Below, one piece after another: positions 42,021 through 53,026 of a stretch of DNA of 64,000 bases (positions are counted from its first letter, which is position 1; each line of letters begins with the position of its first letter). A model generated the notes under the pieces. The model made no database searches, had not been told where the DNA came from, and saw only the letters and a program-made list of their open reading frames with translations. The stretch is from Temnothorax longispinosus (lineage: Eukaryota > Arthropoda > Insecta > Hymenoptera > Formicidae). The position numbers and the translations under genes are program-made. The stretch lies in NCBI RefSeq assembly GCF_030848805.1, contig NW_027270058.1, forward strand, positions 62,001 to 126,000. Direction: 5' to 3'.

Positions 42021-43485
42021 GGATCCGACAATCGATAAACCGTTTAAGAAGGGGGGCGATAACGCGGAAAAAGAAAGGATTAAAAGAATTACGGGACTTA
42101 CTACTTGATGAGTTCAAAACGAGTGGGTTTCTTCTCGGTGTCGCTGGTGGATGAGTCGGAGCGATTGATGTGCTGCTGGATCTTTTGCACAAACTCTAAA
42201 TGCGAAATCGTGACTCGAAAACGGAAGAGATCACGATTATAATGCCGAAATGCAGACTAAATCTTCAGAGGCTTGAAGAGACTGAGAAGTTTTGAGGGCG
42301 AGTGCCGCAATCTCGGGGTTTATATAGGAAAATGTAGGGAATGGAAGGGGTGAATTTCATGTGGGGTGTGTCTGGTTTTCGTTTAAAGGATTTCGGGTTG
42401 GCGGGATGTTTCTAATTTTTGTTTAACGGATTTCTTATTGGTTCCTTTTGAGATGTTCCTCACCCAAGAGGTAGATTCTTAAGTTTTCGCCTATCCTGGA
42501 AAGCTAGAGACGGTTATCGATTTTTGCGGTTTTCCATTGGTGAGCCCCCTCTTAAGGCCCCCACTGTCTTATTGGGGGTGTAACCCATCGGTTCTTTCCA
42601 GTGACGCATTTGTTTTTCGGCTATCGCCGATTTCTCTTTTATTGAGGTTCCTTACTTATCTCGCGACCCTGTTTTTATATCGACAGACGATGCATACTTC
42701 TCAATCTTAATAGTAGGTACAAGGCAAACAGAACTTCCGCCACGTGTATTTACAATCACGTCCTAGGCTTTGTCTCTGTTTGTCGGAAACATCGCACGAG
42801 CAATTTTAGAAAGCTCGCTCGATGCAATAAAGATCTTCATCAACTCTGTCTGGGATTCAGGCCTCTTCTGGCGCGTCGTGTCGCCGGGTTTATAGTTATG
42901 GGCCAGACAAGGTTGATAGACAAAATCCGATTACGTATGCCCCGTCTGTCAATATTTTACTCTGGAATGTCGCTTCGTCGCCTAGGCAAATAGCTATTAT
43001 AGTTGTATAAAAAAAAGGAATGCGAGATCTAACATCACCCCGATCGATAACCGTCCGTACTCGGCTTGTTTATCCTAATCTTAGGGCTATCTTAGGTGCA
43101 TAAGAATTCCCGCGAAAAAGGGATATCGTGGAGTCCGCAGGACGTAACACTAGTATATTAATAACACACTTGCTAAGTCTCGATACCTATTATGCCTTAG
43201 TTAAATAAAATTTAATAATTTTTGATTTGCAAATTGTCCTGTACTAGGTTTTACAATTGAACACCATAGTATAAAATTATTATTTACTACATCAAATAAT
43301 ATTATCAATACCTCACATCTTTGGTTAATCCTGATTTAGTTTGTACAAACCTCGAATTCTCTTTCGGATATGTATTACATTGCTTGCTCTAAATTTCTTT
43401 ACGCTGTTTATCGCGAGGAAATCTAAATAGACGAAACCCTTGTTCCGCACGATTACGACAATTCTTTGCACAACAAGCTGGCATT

Positions 43486-43910
43486 ATTAAATGTATTTCC
43501 ATTTCAAACTAAATATTTCCTTCCTTCAACAAATTTTACACAGTCGCTTTTGTCGTAGTGTCACCGTGACTGCAATTAATAATGCTCGATAATAATGTTC
43601 GATAATAGTGCTCAATTGCATATGTATAGAATACAGACCTGACAGACCAATACAGACTGCCGTTCTCGTACGACACACACTCATACTTCGAGGACCCAAA
43701 ATGGCGCCCGTGAGAAGACCTTCCTTTGCGCCGTCGTCCATTTACCGACCTTGGCTGTAACTTTGTTAAAAATGAATAAAATTTAAATTTTAAGCTTAAA
43801 ACCTCTACTTTCAAAAGGTTACTATTATTCGTCCAATTTTTATTATGTCTAGACATAATTTTAATTCAGCGAATTTTTATTATGTCATGACATAATTTTA
43901 ATTCTGCTGC
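43486..43910. other. Intergenic stretch upstream of the THAP gene
   Basis: No gene is seen. It holds a short repeat of tgctcgataataatgttcga and a sequence caaaatggcgcccg at about 43697, of the kind found near insect transcription starts. This may be the THAP gene's promoter region on the minus strand. Confidence 0.35.
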
Positions 43911-45553
43911 TAGGGAATTTTTAAATTAATTCTTATAAATCAAGCTTGAATTCGATGTCTAGGTGTCCCAGGTTGCCGATAACGAGGTCCACATAGTGCG
44001 CTCCATAGTTTTCGGTGTCCAGGTGTATTAATACCTTGAATTCGATGTTTACGTGTTCCAGGTTGCCGATGACGGGTTCCAGATAATGCGCTCCATAGTT
44101 TTCGGTGTCCAAGTGTAATAATACGTTGAGTTCGATGTCTAGGTGTTCCACGTTGTCGATGACGAGGTCCACATAGTGCGCTCCGTAGTTTTTGGTGTCT
44201 ACGTGTATTAATACCTCGAATTTGATATCTACGTGTCATACATTCAGATTTAAAGTTATTAATACACCTAGACACCAAAAACTACGAAGCGCACTATGTG
44301 AACTTCGTCATCGGTAACCTGGGACACGTAGACATCGAATTCGAGGTATTATTACACCTAGACACCGAAAACTACGGAGCGCACTATCTGGACCTCGTCA
44401 TCAGCAATCTGGGACATTTAGACATCAATTTCAAGGTATTAATACACGTAAACACCAAAAACTACGGAGCGCACTATGTGGACCTCGTCATCGGCAACCT
44501 GGAACACGTAGACATCGAATTCAACGTATTATTACACCTGGACACCGGAAACTATAAAACAAACTATCTGGATCCCGTCATCGGCAACCTGCGACACGTG
44601 GACATCGAATTCAAGGTATTAATACACGTAGACACCGAAAACTACGGAGCGCATTATGTAAACCTCGTCATCGGCAACCTGGGACACCTAGACATCGAAT
44701 TCAACGTACGATTACATCTGGACACCGAAAACTATGAAGCGCACTATCTGGATCCCGTCATCGGCAATCTGGGACACGTGGACATCGAATTCAAGGTATT
44801 AATACACGTAGACACCGAAAACTACGGAGCGCACTATGTGGACCTCGTCATCGGCAACCTGGGACACGTAGACATCGAATTCAACGTATTATTACACCTG
44901 GACACCGGAAACTATAAAGCGCACTATCTGGATCCCGTCATCGGCAACCTGCGACACGTGGACATCGAATTCAAGGTATTAATACACGTAGATACCGAAA
45001 ACTACGGAGCGCATTATGTAGACCTCGTCATCGGCAACCTGGGACACCTAGACATCAAATTCAACGTACGATTACACCTGGACACCGAAAACTATGAAGC
45101 GCACTATCTGGATCCCGTCATCGGCAATCTGGGACACGTGGACATCGAATTCAAGGTATTAATACACGTAGACACCGAAAACTACGGAGTGCACTATGTG
45201 GACCTCGTCATCAGCAACCTGGGACACCTAGACATCGAATTCAACGTACGATTACACCTGGACACCGAAAACTATGAAGCGCACTATCTGGATCCCGTCA
45301 TCGGCAACCTGCGACACGTGGACATCGAATTCAAGGTATTAATACACGTAAACACCGAAAACTACGGAGCGCACTACGGGGACCTTGTCATCGGCAACCT
45401 GGGACACGTAGACATCGAATTCAACGTATTATTACACCTGGACACCGAAAACTATGAAGCGCACTACCTGGACCTCGTCATCGGCAACCTGGAATACCCT
45501 AGACATCGAATTCAAGCTTGATTCATAAGAATCGACTTAAAAATTCCCTAGCG
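43911..45553. mobile_element. Fold-back element built from 90-bp minisatellite units
   Basis: The tips are inverted repeats of about 50 bp (left CTAGGGAATTTTTAAATTAA, right reading AAAAATTCCCTAG). The left arm (43945-44235) has about three 90-bp units in inverted orientation. The right arm (44265-45515) has about 14 units in direct orientation arranged as 180-bp AB dimers (A with aaggtattaatacacgta, B with acgtattattacacctg). Because 90 is a multiple of three, one frame stays open for 407 residues (44298-45521), encoding a 30-residue repeat such as HVDIEFKVLIHVDTENY. I regard coding as unproven. Confidence 0.8.
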
Positions 45554-45573
45554 GCACTTTCTGCCAAGCGTAT

Positions 45574-45737
45574 AAAGGTGGAAGCACATAAAATTGCGGG
45601 AGCCTTGAGCAGAAGGCAGAAGCCATATGCGCATGCGCTATGGTATCTGTAGAGCTCTACAGATACCATAGCGCATGCGCATATGGCTTCTGCATTCTGC
45701 TCAAGGCTCCTGCAATTTTATGTGCTTTCACCTTAAG
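45574..45737. mobile_element. Near-perfect palindromic MITE
   Basis: Two arms of about 80 bp meet at gtagagctctac (about 45655). The left arm (aaggtggaagcacataaaat ... gcgcatgcgctatggtatct) is repeated inverted on the right. It contains no gene. A transcript would form a long hairpin. Confidence 0.8.
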
Positions 45738-45936
45738 GCTGCAATTTCACTATTAATCTGACGCTAGCGTCTAGTCAGTCACGTGACCTCTTTTTCGACG
45801 CTAGCGTCAAGAAAAGAAAGCTGGATTTGTTCAGCTTCAATGCTTTAAGGCACGTCAAGAGTTCGTTGTCGTTGGTTGTCGTCATCCGTGGGCGCGAAGG
45901 AATCGAGCGACATACTGAAACATTGGAAAGGAAAAA

Positions 45937-46854
45937 ATGTTTGACGAAGACAGGGAAGTAAGTAATATTGTTATTATAATAATTACACAGTTGTACTTTA
46001 ATAATAATAATTAAACTTGCATGAAAGTATCTGTGGCTTCTCGACATAACCATGTTAACGAAAATGAGTAAACAGCAACGGAAAATGCATCCTTATTTTT
46101 TACTGTTTTTCATGTAAGAAATATGTAATTGTCTCTGATGTGAAGTACTTTTATGTGAATCATAAAAATTAAATAATAATAATTATTTATAATGGTTTAA
46201 TTTAAGCCACAGATATTTTTGTGAAGATGTTTAACTTAATCTAGTCGTGTAAATTATGTAGAAAAATTAATTTATTAATTTAATTGTTCACATTACGCAA
46301 CGTACACATACACGTGCACATACATACATACACGTGCACATCACGTGCACATACATACACGTGCACATACACGTGCACACAACATGTATATTGTGATTTA
46401 TATAATAAAAGTGTATAAAATAACATATATATACGTTATTTTAATATTTTATAGGAATTAGATATGGTCCAGACATGTGGACTCTGTGAGATGATAATTT
46501 CCAGGAATGACATAGTCAATCATGCCTGTTTGAAAGGCTATACCAAATATTATGTTGATGATGCCACATTATATTTTTATCCAATGACAGGTATGTACAA
46601 CACACAGTATAACTCTGATAATTATATTCCAGACGTAAGGTAGCATGACAAGAGTGAAAACACTAAACAGACATTTTATAAAATGCCTAAGAATTATACG
46701 AACTGTATATAATGCCTATGTATAATACTTTATTACAGATGACGAGCAAAATATCATTACGAAAAACATGACTGGAAACGACGAGTTAACACTGAATCCC
46801 ATTAATAAGGAAAATTTGCCTGGCAAAAAAAAATACAAAGAATGTTTTGTTTGA
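45937..46854 (+). CDS. Small three-exon gene with a C2HC motif, unknown function
   Basis: Exons 45937-45957, 46455-46590 and 46739-46854 join with correct phases at GT-AG sites (GAA|GTAAGT, TTTTATAG|GAA; ACAG|GTATGT, TATTACAG|ATG) to give 90 residues: MFDEDRE, then a Cys/His segment (TCGLCEMIISRNDIVNHACL), then an acidic linker and a Lys-rich end. The spacing C-x2-C-x11-H-x2-C suggests a small zinc-binding module. The stop codon TGA at 46852-46854 overlaps the first bases of a MITE, so the original protein was probably longer. A further acceptor-like site (tttttgcag|AGAATC, 47182) precedes another Lys-rich open stretch that may be the old next exon. Host gene or transposon gene cannot be decided. 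Confidence 0.5.
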
Positions 46855-46956
46855 CCACGTTGCAATTTACCACAGCCACTCACAGCCCTCGGTATCTAGA
46901 GTTTTTCCACTGAATCAGCTCTGTGAGTTTTGGCTGTGGTGAATCGCAACGTGGTC
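46853..46956. mobile_element. 104-bp palindromic MITE at the end of the three-exon gene
   Basis: GACCACGTTGCAATTTACCA at the left matches the complement of the right end (tggtgaatcgcaacgtggtc), with cacagcc/ggctgtg pairing inside. It supplies the last two bases of the gene's stop codon. Confidence 0.75.
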
Positions 46957-46973
46957 AATCGCGTCCCACCTAG

Positions 46974-47119
46974 AGCGGGGAGCACACATTTCTGCACAAC
47001 GCATAATGCATAAGCATAAGAAAATTGATTGGTCCATACACATGTGCATAAAGAAATAGACCAATCAGTTTTCTTGTGCTTACGTATTATGCGTTATGCA
47101 AAAGTCTGTGTTCCCCGCT
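46974..47119. mobile_element. 146-bp MITE with inverted ends AGCGGGGA
   Basis: The left arm (AGCGGGGAGCACACATTTCT ... aaaattgattggtc) pairs with the right arm (gaccaatcagttttc ... tgtgttccccgct). Flanks TAG and TAA suggest a 3-bp T-A-A-type target. No gene. The following 47120-47634 is A/T-rich with no supported gene besides the possible old exon at 47182-47285. Confidence 0.7.
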
Positions 47120-47642
47120 TAAGAATGCAAATACATTCGTTACAGAATATGATGTAATAAATATATAATTATTTTTTGCAGAGAATCAACATTTAAAAAG
47201 GAACCTCCCAACAAAATCGAATATTCTACAAGGAAAAAAAAATTGAAAACATATTTCGGCTACCTTAAATATATTAAGTTTTAATAAATAGAGAAAGACT
47301 GCTGTACAATACAAATGTAAAATAGTGCTCGGTTACTTAACATAGAAACATGCCTTTGATTCTATATAGTATATACAACCAGATTATACATCTTCTTTGT
47401 TTCAATGAATTTGTTTTATGTGAAAGAAATAATTTTATATAAAAAAGCTAAAATACATGCTAAAATGCATATACGAACAATTCTACAACAAAATTATGAT
47501 ATCATTTATGCAAATATTATCCCGACAAAATGTAATTTCAAGTTATTCTTATTTACATTCCAACAAATCTTATCAATTAACAAAATTATTTTCTTAAAGA
47601 TTTCTATTGGGCATCAACTAATTCTTGAATAGCAATCTTTAC

Positions 47643-48610
47643 CAGTGCTGCCAGTAATCGGCCTTTGGTCGCATGGTCGCATAGGGAGGGGATGACGTAC
47701 ACAAGCGAGCGACCGTGTCCGTGTGCGCTCGGCACTTCGGCCAGCTTCGGCGGTAGAAGAGTGCAGACATACAATCTGCTGTCTCTTTCTTTCTCGCTAT
47801 AGCTATAGCTAATGCCGCCAGCCGCGAGAATCGTACTCGCCGCTCGTATGTTTCTTTTCGTACCTGTAAATAAATCTGTAAATGGAAATATATTCTGCAC
47901 ATAAAAAGATGTAAAATAATTAAAGAAATAAAGAATAGAAGAAGCGTAAATGATAAATGAATAATAGAAATACGCACTCTTGGCCAACATGTCTACCTCT
48001 TTCCTCAAAGTTCCGTTCTGAATTAAGAAAAATAACTTGTAATTAATATAAAAAAAATTGAATTAAAAATTAAATTATTTGTCCCAAATAGAAAATTAGA
48101 AAATATTCTGTTAGTATATATATCAGTATATTTAGAGTATATTTGTCTACTTTTTACTCTGATAATAGCAAATAAATATAGTAAAATTATAGAAAAAATA
48201 TTTTTACAATAATAATTCTGTTTTTAATTTTCTAAATGAAATCTCTTCCGTTATGAAAAAAATTTAAACAATTTCTTATTTGACAATTTGACAATTAATA
48301 AAAAATTATAATTCAAAAATAACGTTTTACACAATTGTAAAGCATATTGCAATTATAGTGCATAGGAATATACACAAGTAGGTATTAATATTATCACAAT
48401 ATTAAACAAACAACGGTTTATATTTCCTAATAGTGTATACCCTAATACATTGAAAAGGGAAAGTTATGCGCAGTGTCATTATTACAAGTGGTCTTCCGCA
48501 CTACCTATGAGGTGCCACTAATAGTGCGTTAGGTTTTTAACGTGGACCTTCGCCTGTAGCCCTATTATACCACATTTTTTTATATATGTACATGTATATA
48601 GATATAATTT
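47643..48610. repeat. hAT-2 left terminal inverted repeat
   Basis: Reverse-complementary to 54165-55301 apart from scattered substitutions and the MITE. The outer 370 bp are GC-rich and contain agctatagctatagc, and the inner part is A/T-rich. A frame of about 130 codons is open in both arms in the inward-to-outward direction, with an acceptor-like ttaattcag before it in the right arm (54925). I mention it but do not call a gene. Confidence 0.85.
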
Positions 48611-48635
48611 CTGTATTTTCTACATCTATTTTTCA

Positions 48636-49110
48636 TAGATGTGATGTCCAACACAGAGTGTTTGACAATTTTTTAACATTAATAGATGTGATGTCCAACA
48701 CATAGAGTGTCCGACAATTTTCATATTGATGTCCAACACATAGAGTGTCCGACAATGTTTTAACACATCTATTATTTATTAATAAATGTGATGTCCAACA
48801 CATAGTGTCCGACAATTTATATATTGATGTCCAACACATAGAGTGTCCGACAATTTTTATATTGATGTCCAACACATAAAGTGTCCGACAATTTTTATAT
48901 TGATGTCCAACACATAGAGTGTCCGACAATTTTTATATTGATGTCCAACACATAAAGTGTCCGACAATTTTTATATTGATGTCCAACACATAGAGTGTCC
49001 GACAATTTTTATATTGATGTCCAACACAGAGTGTCCGACAATGTTTTAACACATCTATTATTATTAATAGATGTGATGTCCAACAACACAGTGTTCGACA
49101 ACTTTGTAAT
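48636..49110. repeat. 38-bp tandem repeats
   Basis: About twelve units contain gatgtccaacacatagagtg followed by tccgacaattttt and atatt. Some units carry instead gttttaacacatctattatt. Spacing is 38 bp where regular. The repeats are directly adjacent with no unique spacers and sit just downstream of the transposase end. Confidence 0.85.
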
Positions 49111-49128
49111 ACATTTTTTTGGACATTA

Positions 49129-51430
49129 TTATGTTGTAGACGAACTAGCTATTTCATCAGCACCATATAAAGTTAGATTACTTTTTTCTCGTTTAGAATC
49201 AGCTGCATATAATTTGCCGGTTGACATACGAGACAAATGCTGTTCAGTTACTGCCATGTTTATAGCTGTTTCGCCTCTCGCCTTCAATGCTGATTTTAAT
49301 ACGCAAGTGGCATTAACAGTGGTTGAAGAAAGTGAATTGCGTTTTTTTTATTTTAAATCAGTTAAAACTGAAAACGTTCTCTCTGGATCTGCATTTGAAT
49401 TGGGAAGACATCGAACAGCGCTCAGAAGATTCCTCAAATTGAGATACTTGTAAGTATTATTCAACGAGCGGCGTTGTAAAATTTCTTTCCATATCTCATC
49501 AAAATTTAATGTGGACAAATTCTCTTTTTCTTCAACAGTAAAATCTGCTGGTAATGCAAGCCACTCTTCTCTTAAGGAGTCTTCATCGAAACCACCGAGA
49601 CAAATGGCAACGGAAGAAACATGCTGGAATGAAGATTCCCTATTACTACAGAATAAAGCTGTAGATGGTTCAAAAACTTGTAATTTTGTCAAAAAATCAT
49701 TTGTAATAGGCAATCTTTTACGTATTTCTTCCGCAGCAGTAAGGTAAAATTGTAAACAATTTTGTCGCACGATTGTAACTGTATCTACATGATCTTCTAT
49801 CATTAGATTATTAAGATACTCTTCACAATCTGTTCCAAGAAAAATTTCATTTATATCTTTCTGAATTTCTTTCTGTGAAAAATTAATATTTATGGCTACG
49901 TCTTTTAGAAATTCGTTTTTAACAAAGTTTTCGCAGACTTGGGAGAGAAAGTTTGCAGATTTTAACTGTAATAAATGAATTCTCGTTTGTTCCAATTGGA
50001 AAAATGCATTAAATGCATTAAAGAAATTTAATATATATTTAAGAAATAGAAGATAAGCCTTCATTTCTAAATTGTCCATCATAGACAAAGATGTTCTCCA
50101 GACTTCTCGCTCACAACCATTTCCTGTAAAAAATAATGGATCGTATCCCATGATTCCAAAAGTCTCTCGACACATGCGTGGCGAGACAGCCAGCGCGTTT
50201 CACTCAATTTTAGAATTTTTCAATATTTATCTTGAAAACAATCGCAAAACTCGTGAAAAATTGCCGTACGTTTCGGGCTACTATTAATGTAAGAAGCTAT
50301 TTTTTTTATAAATTCATCACAAAATGAAGGTATTTTTGCACATGCAGCGTGCGCAGCTAACGCGGCTGAGTGGCATGGGCATGGAAATGTTAATAGATGT
50401 TTGCACATCTGTTGTACTTTCGTTTTAAACGATAAATGTTTTCCTGTCATTACCGATGCATTGTCGCATGACAGGGCAACAATATTTAAGAAGGGAATTT
50501 GTAACTTATACATTTCACTCTTAAATGCATTAAATAATTTTTCAGCACTCGAATCTCTCGCATCAATATTGATTAATTTCACTAATTGCGAGCGAACATC
50601 TAATGTCTCAGGATCAATATACCGAGCAAAAAATGTCATCCATTTTTCGTTGCAAATATCAGATGTCTCATCGACAAAAACGGAGAATTGTGTTCTCTGA
50701 AGATTGTGAACGACACGTTCATTCTCAACCGGATACAAAACGTTAGAAATTATGTTTTTACATTTCGTTCGACCCATCTTCATGTTTTGCAACACTTCAG
50801 GATCTTGTCCTATGTCTTGAAAAAACTGAAGAATTTCTGGTGCCGTCTGATGAGGAATATTTTTCTGTGCAACAAGAGCGGCGTATTTTATTTCCGCCGA
50901 TTTTGTACGCTCATCTAACGACAAAGGAGATTCCTTAGCTTGCGTATTATAATCATTATTTGATTTGTTCGCTTCGATATCTTTTTTTTACGTAAGCTTA
51001 AATGACTTTCAGATTTTGCGTGCCGACGAATTTTCGATAAATGAGCAGCAAAATATTTATCGCAAATTGTACAAAAACATATTTTGTTATCATGAGGAAC
51101 CTCACGTAACCATAACTTAAAATCATCAATGTTTAACTATTCAATTTTAAACACTGACGTTTTCGGTGTTTTATGTTGTACATGTACAGCTACGTCATCA
51201 TCAATAGATAATGACACATTTTCTTTTAAATTTTTTCGGTGGCACGCAGAACCTGCATGTCTGTTAACGTGTGCTGCATTGCAGGAAAAACTGTTATTGC
51301 AAACAGTACAAAAATAATAACTTTCATCAGATGATACTTTACGTATCCAATCTTTATAACGTTTATCACTAAGCCAAGCTTCCACAAAACTTCGCTTAGG
51401 TTTTTTGGGCAATGCATCACACCTTTCCAT
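49129..51430 (-). pseudogene. hAT-2 transposase (BED/TTF-finger, ZMYM/ZBED5-like subfamily)
   Basis: About 767 codons start at 51430. The N-terminus has a Cys/His finger (YYFCTVCNNSFSCNAAHVNR). A second finger is near 51080-51000 (CFCTICDKYFAAHLSKIRRH) around a frame change near 50990. The RNase H-like core shows FSVFVDETSDICNEKW, IVALSCDNASVMTG with catalytic-type Asp, and FPCPCHSAALAAHAACAKI. The C-terminal dimerisation region has LLSAVRCLPNSNADPERTFS, then a stop at about 49345, and continues to 49129. Frame breaks near 50200 and 50990 and several stops make it inactive. It would cut and paste the element and give an 8-bp duplication, as seen. Confidence 0.85.
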
Positions 51431-51958
51431 ATCGGAAACAAAGCAATAAAAATGAAAAGCGAAAGAATTGAATAAAGAAAAAATGAAAATGAAGGAAGTA
51501 AAAAGAACTGTATGTGTGTAGTGTGTGTTGCAAATAGAGATCAGGACCCCGTGGTTCGTCACTCCCACAGTAATTACTGACTCCAAACCCTCTCTATTTA
51601 CGTGTATGTGTGCGTAGAGTAAGTAATGATAAATGGTTGCGAAAAGAATGCAAAAAAGAGAATAAAATATATTCTTTCACCTTGAAAATTGCTAGGAATA
51701 CCGAGATATCTCTGTACCTCTGTGACACGGCGATTTGCAAGACGGCAAGAGGAGAGGCTAGGATAAACAAAATCGCATCGCGAGAAACGTGAATGCGTTA
51801 CCGGTAAGATTGCAAAATTATCGACATAGCACATAACAATAATCATGTAATCTCTACCGATATCAAAAATGCATATTATATAAATGTAAATTATGTATTT
51901 GTTTGTATTTCTTAATATAATAAACATTGTTCAAAAAAGAAATATGAACGCTTTACTT

Positions 51959-52075
51959 CCGCACTACCTATGAGGTGCCACTAATAGTGCGTTAGGTTTT
52001 TAACGTGGACCTTCGCCTGTAGCCCTATTATACCACATTTTTTTTATATATGTACATATAGGTATAACCTCTTAA
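51959..52075 (+). repeat. Third copy of the inner part of the hAT-2 inverted repeat
   Basis: Bases 51959-52075 match 48491-48610 in the same orientation (cttccgcactacctatgagg, aatagtgcgttaggttttta, cgcctgtagccctattatac). The transposase is thus bracketed by direct copies, which suggests an internal duplication or that two related elements recombined. Confidence 0.8.
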
Positions 52076-52253
52076 CGTAAATATAGAAACATATGTTAAA
52101 AACCGAAATTTTTAATTTATTTTATCATGCTATTGTGCTTAGTTATACTGAGTGCGTATACTAGTGCGATCATCCAAATTTGCTAATTGAAAGGAAAACT
52201 TACAGTATTTCAAATAAATGAAAAGTTTAAAATATTTTTTACATTTTAGTATA

Positions 52254-52500
52254 TTAAAAATATAAATTTAAATTTTTATATTTCGGGGCCTGGTCACCCC
52301 GACCGCTTTGGCCGCCCCGACCGCCGCCTCGGCCACCCCAACCGCCGCCTCGGCCGCCCCAACCGCCGCCTCGGCCGCCTTGGCCGCCCCAACCGCCGCC
52401 TCGGTCACCCCGACCGCCGCCTCGGCCGCCCTGACCGCCACCTTGGCTGCTTCGCTGGCGGTACCAGCGGGCTCGAGCTCTGCCCGCTCCCCTTTTTTTC
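52254..52500 (-). repeat. GC-rich minisatellite encoding Gly/Arg/Trp (RGG-like) repeats on the minus strand
   Basis: The minus strand reads about ten units coding for variants of GGRGGGWGG after a basic start (MKKRGAGRARARWYRQRSSQ), and ends at TAA at 52257. An acceptor-like TTTTTTTAAG precedes the ATG. RGG repeats bind RNA in known proteins. It could be the last exon of the Q-rich gene at 52823-53973 or simply a minisatellite; linkage is not shown. Confidence 0.4.
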
Positions 52501-52576
52501 ATTCTTAAAAAATAAATAAATAAATATATATATATATATATATACATAATTAGTTTCATTAATATACATATTCATT

Positions 52577-52850
52577 AATAGCTGCTTTCCATTTACATCA
52601 AAACTCAGATAATTCTCACTTGCATGCTGGCAAGTGAGATTCAACTGAGTCTTTATCCACAATCGAGACCATGTGCTTTAATGAATCTAATAGACTCACA
52701 TTAAAAGTGAGGCTGTGAACCTGTATTATTATGCGATAGCTTTGTCACCAAAATAAGCAGGTAAATACAAAATGACATATCTTACCTGAGTATAAAATAC
52801 TCACATAACTGAGTGACTCAGATCACTTGAGTGTAAATGGAAAGCAACTA
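52577..52850. mobile_element. MITE with ends GCTGCTTTCCATTTACA
   Basis: The left end gctgctttccatttaca pairs with tgtaaatggaaagcaac at the right. Inside are complementary ctcagataa/cacttg and cacttgcatgctggcaagtg palindromes. It separates the Q-rich exon from the RGG minisatellite. Confidence 0.65.
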
Positions 52851-52911
52851 ATATACATAATTAATAATGTACTTCGATTTTGCAACGGTTGTTGCTGCTG
52901 CTGGGGCAGCG

Positions 52912-52952
<41 letters not shown>

Positions 52953-52988
52953 GGCAGCGGCTGTTGTTGCTGCTGCTGGGGCAGCGGC

Positions 52989-53026
<38 letters not shown>

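Larger units (their letters stand above)
40539..43149 (-). mobile_element. 2.6-kb LTR-like insertion in the first intron of the THAP gene
   Basis: The ends are perfect 10-bp inverted repeats (TGTTACGTCC at the left, GGACGTAACA at the right), with CTAG on both sides (40535-40538 and 43150-43153). TG...CA ends and a 4-bp duplication fit a solo LTR or a short LTR-derived element. I see no second LTR, primer site or pol. It carries one open frame (41227-41673, minus) and a tandem duplication. Most of the rest (40740-41220, 42190-43140) holds no recognisable gene. Confidence 0.65.
39446..43485 (-). pseudogene. THAP-domain / P-element-like transposase gene, N-terminal part
   Basis: Exon 1 (43485-43312) encodes a THAP zinc finger start (MPACCAKNCRNRAEQGFRLF) with a TAG near 43431 where a Trp is expected. 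Exon 2 (40416-40197) supplies the finger's end (HFEDSQFEGG, then KLKPNAIPTIF), after an acceptor TTGTCATTGCAG. Intron 40138-40196 (ATTAATG|GTAAGTGG to TTTTTGTAG) leads to exon 3 (40137-39716), which ends at a donor CTG|GTAAGT and encodes a Lys-rich coiled coil. The last piece (39658-39446, LPLPSYSTLCKHINKLDFSP) matches the region before the catalytic domain of P/THAP9-type transposases. The catalytic region is absent, so the gene is truncated and dead. Confidence 0.7.

Noticed and set aside
45775..46053. 92-residue minus-strand frame (MTTTNDNELLTCLKALKLN inside)
   Set aside because: It overlaps the promoter and first exon of the plus-strand three-exon gene and has no supporting splice or domain evidence.
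47604..48008. Frame of 134 residues in the hAT-2 left arm, mirrored at 54936-55376
   Set aside because: Both copies are terminal inverted-repeat sequence. Similarity follows from the repeat, not from coding selection. The short stretch after an acceptor-like site is noted but not enough for a gene.
48636..49110. CRISPR-like array
   Set aside because: The 38-bp units are contiguous tandem repeats without unique spacers, in a eukaryotic transposon. No cas-like gene is present.
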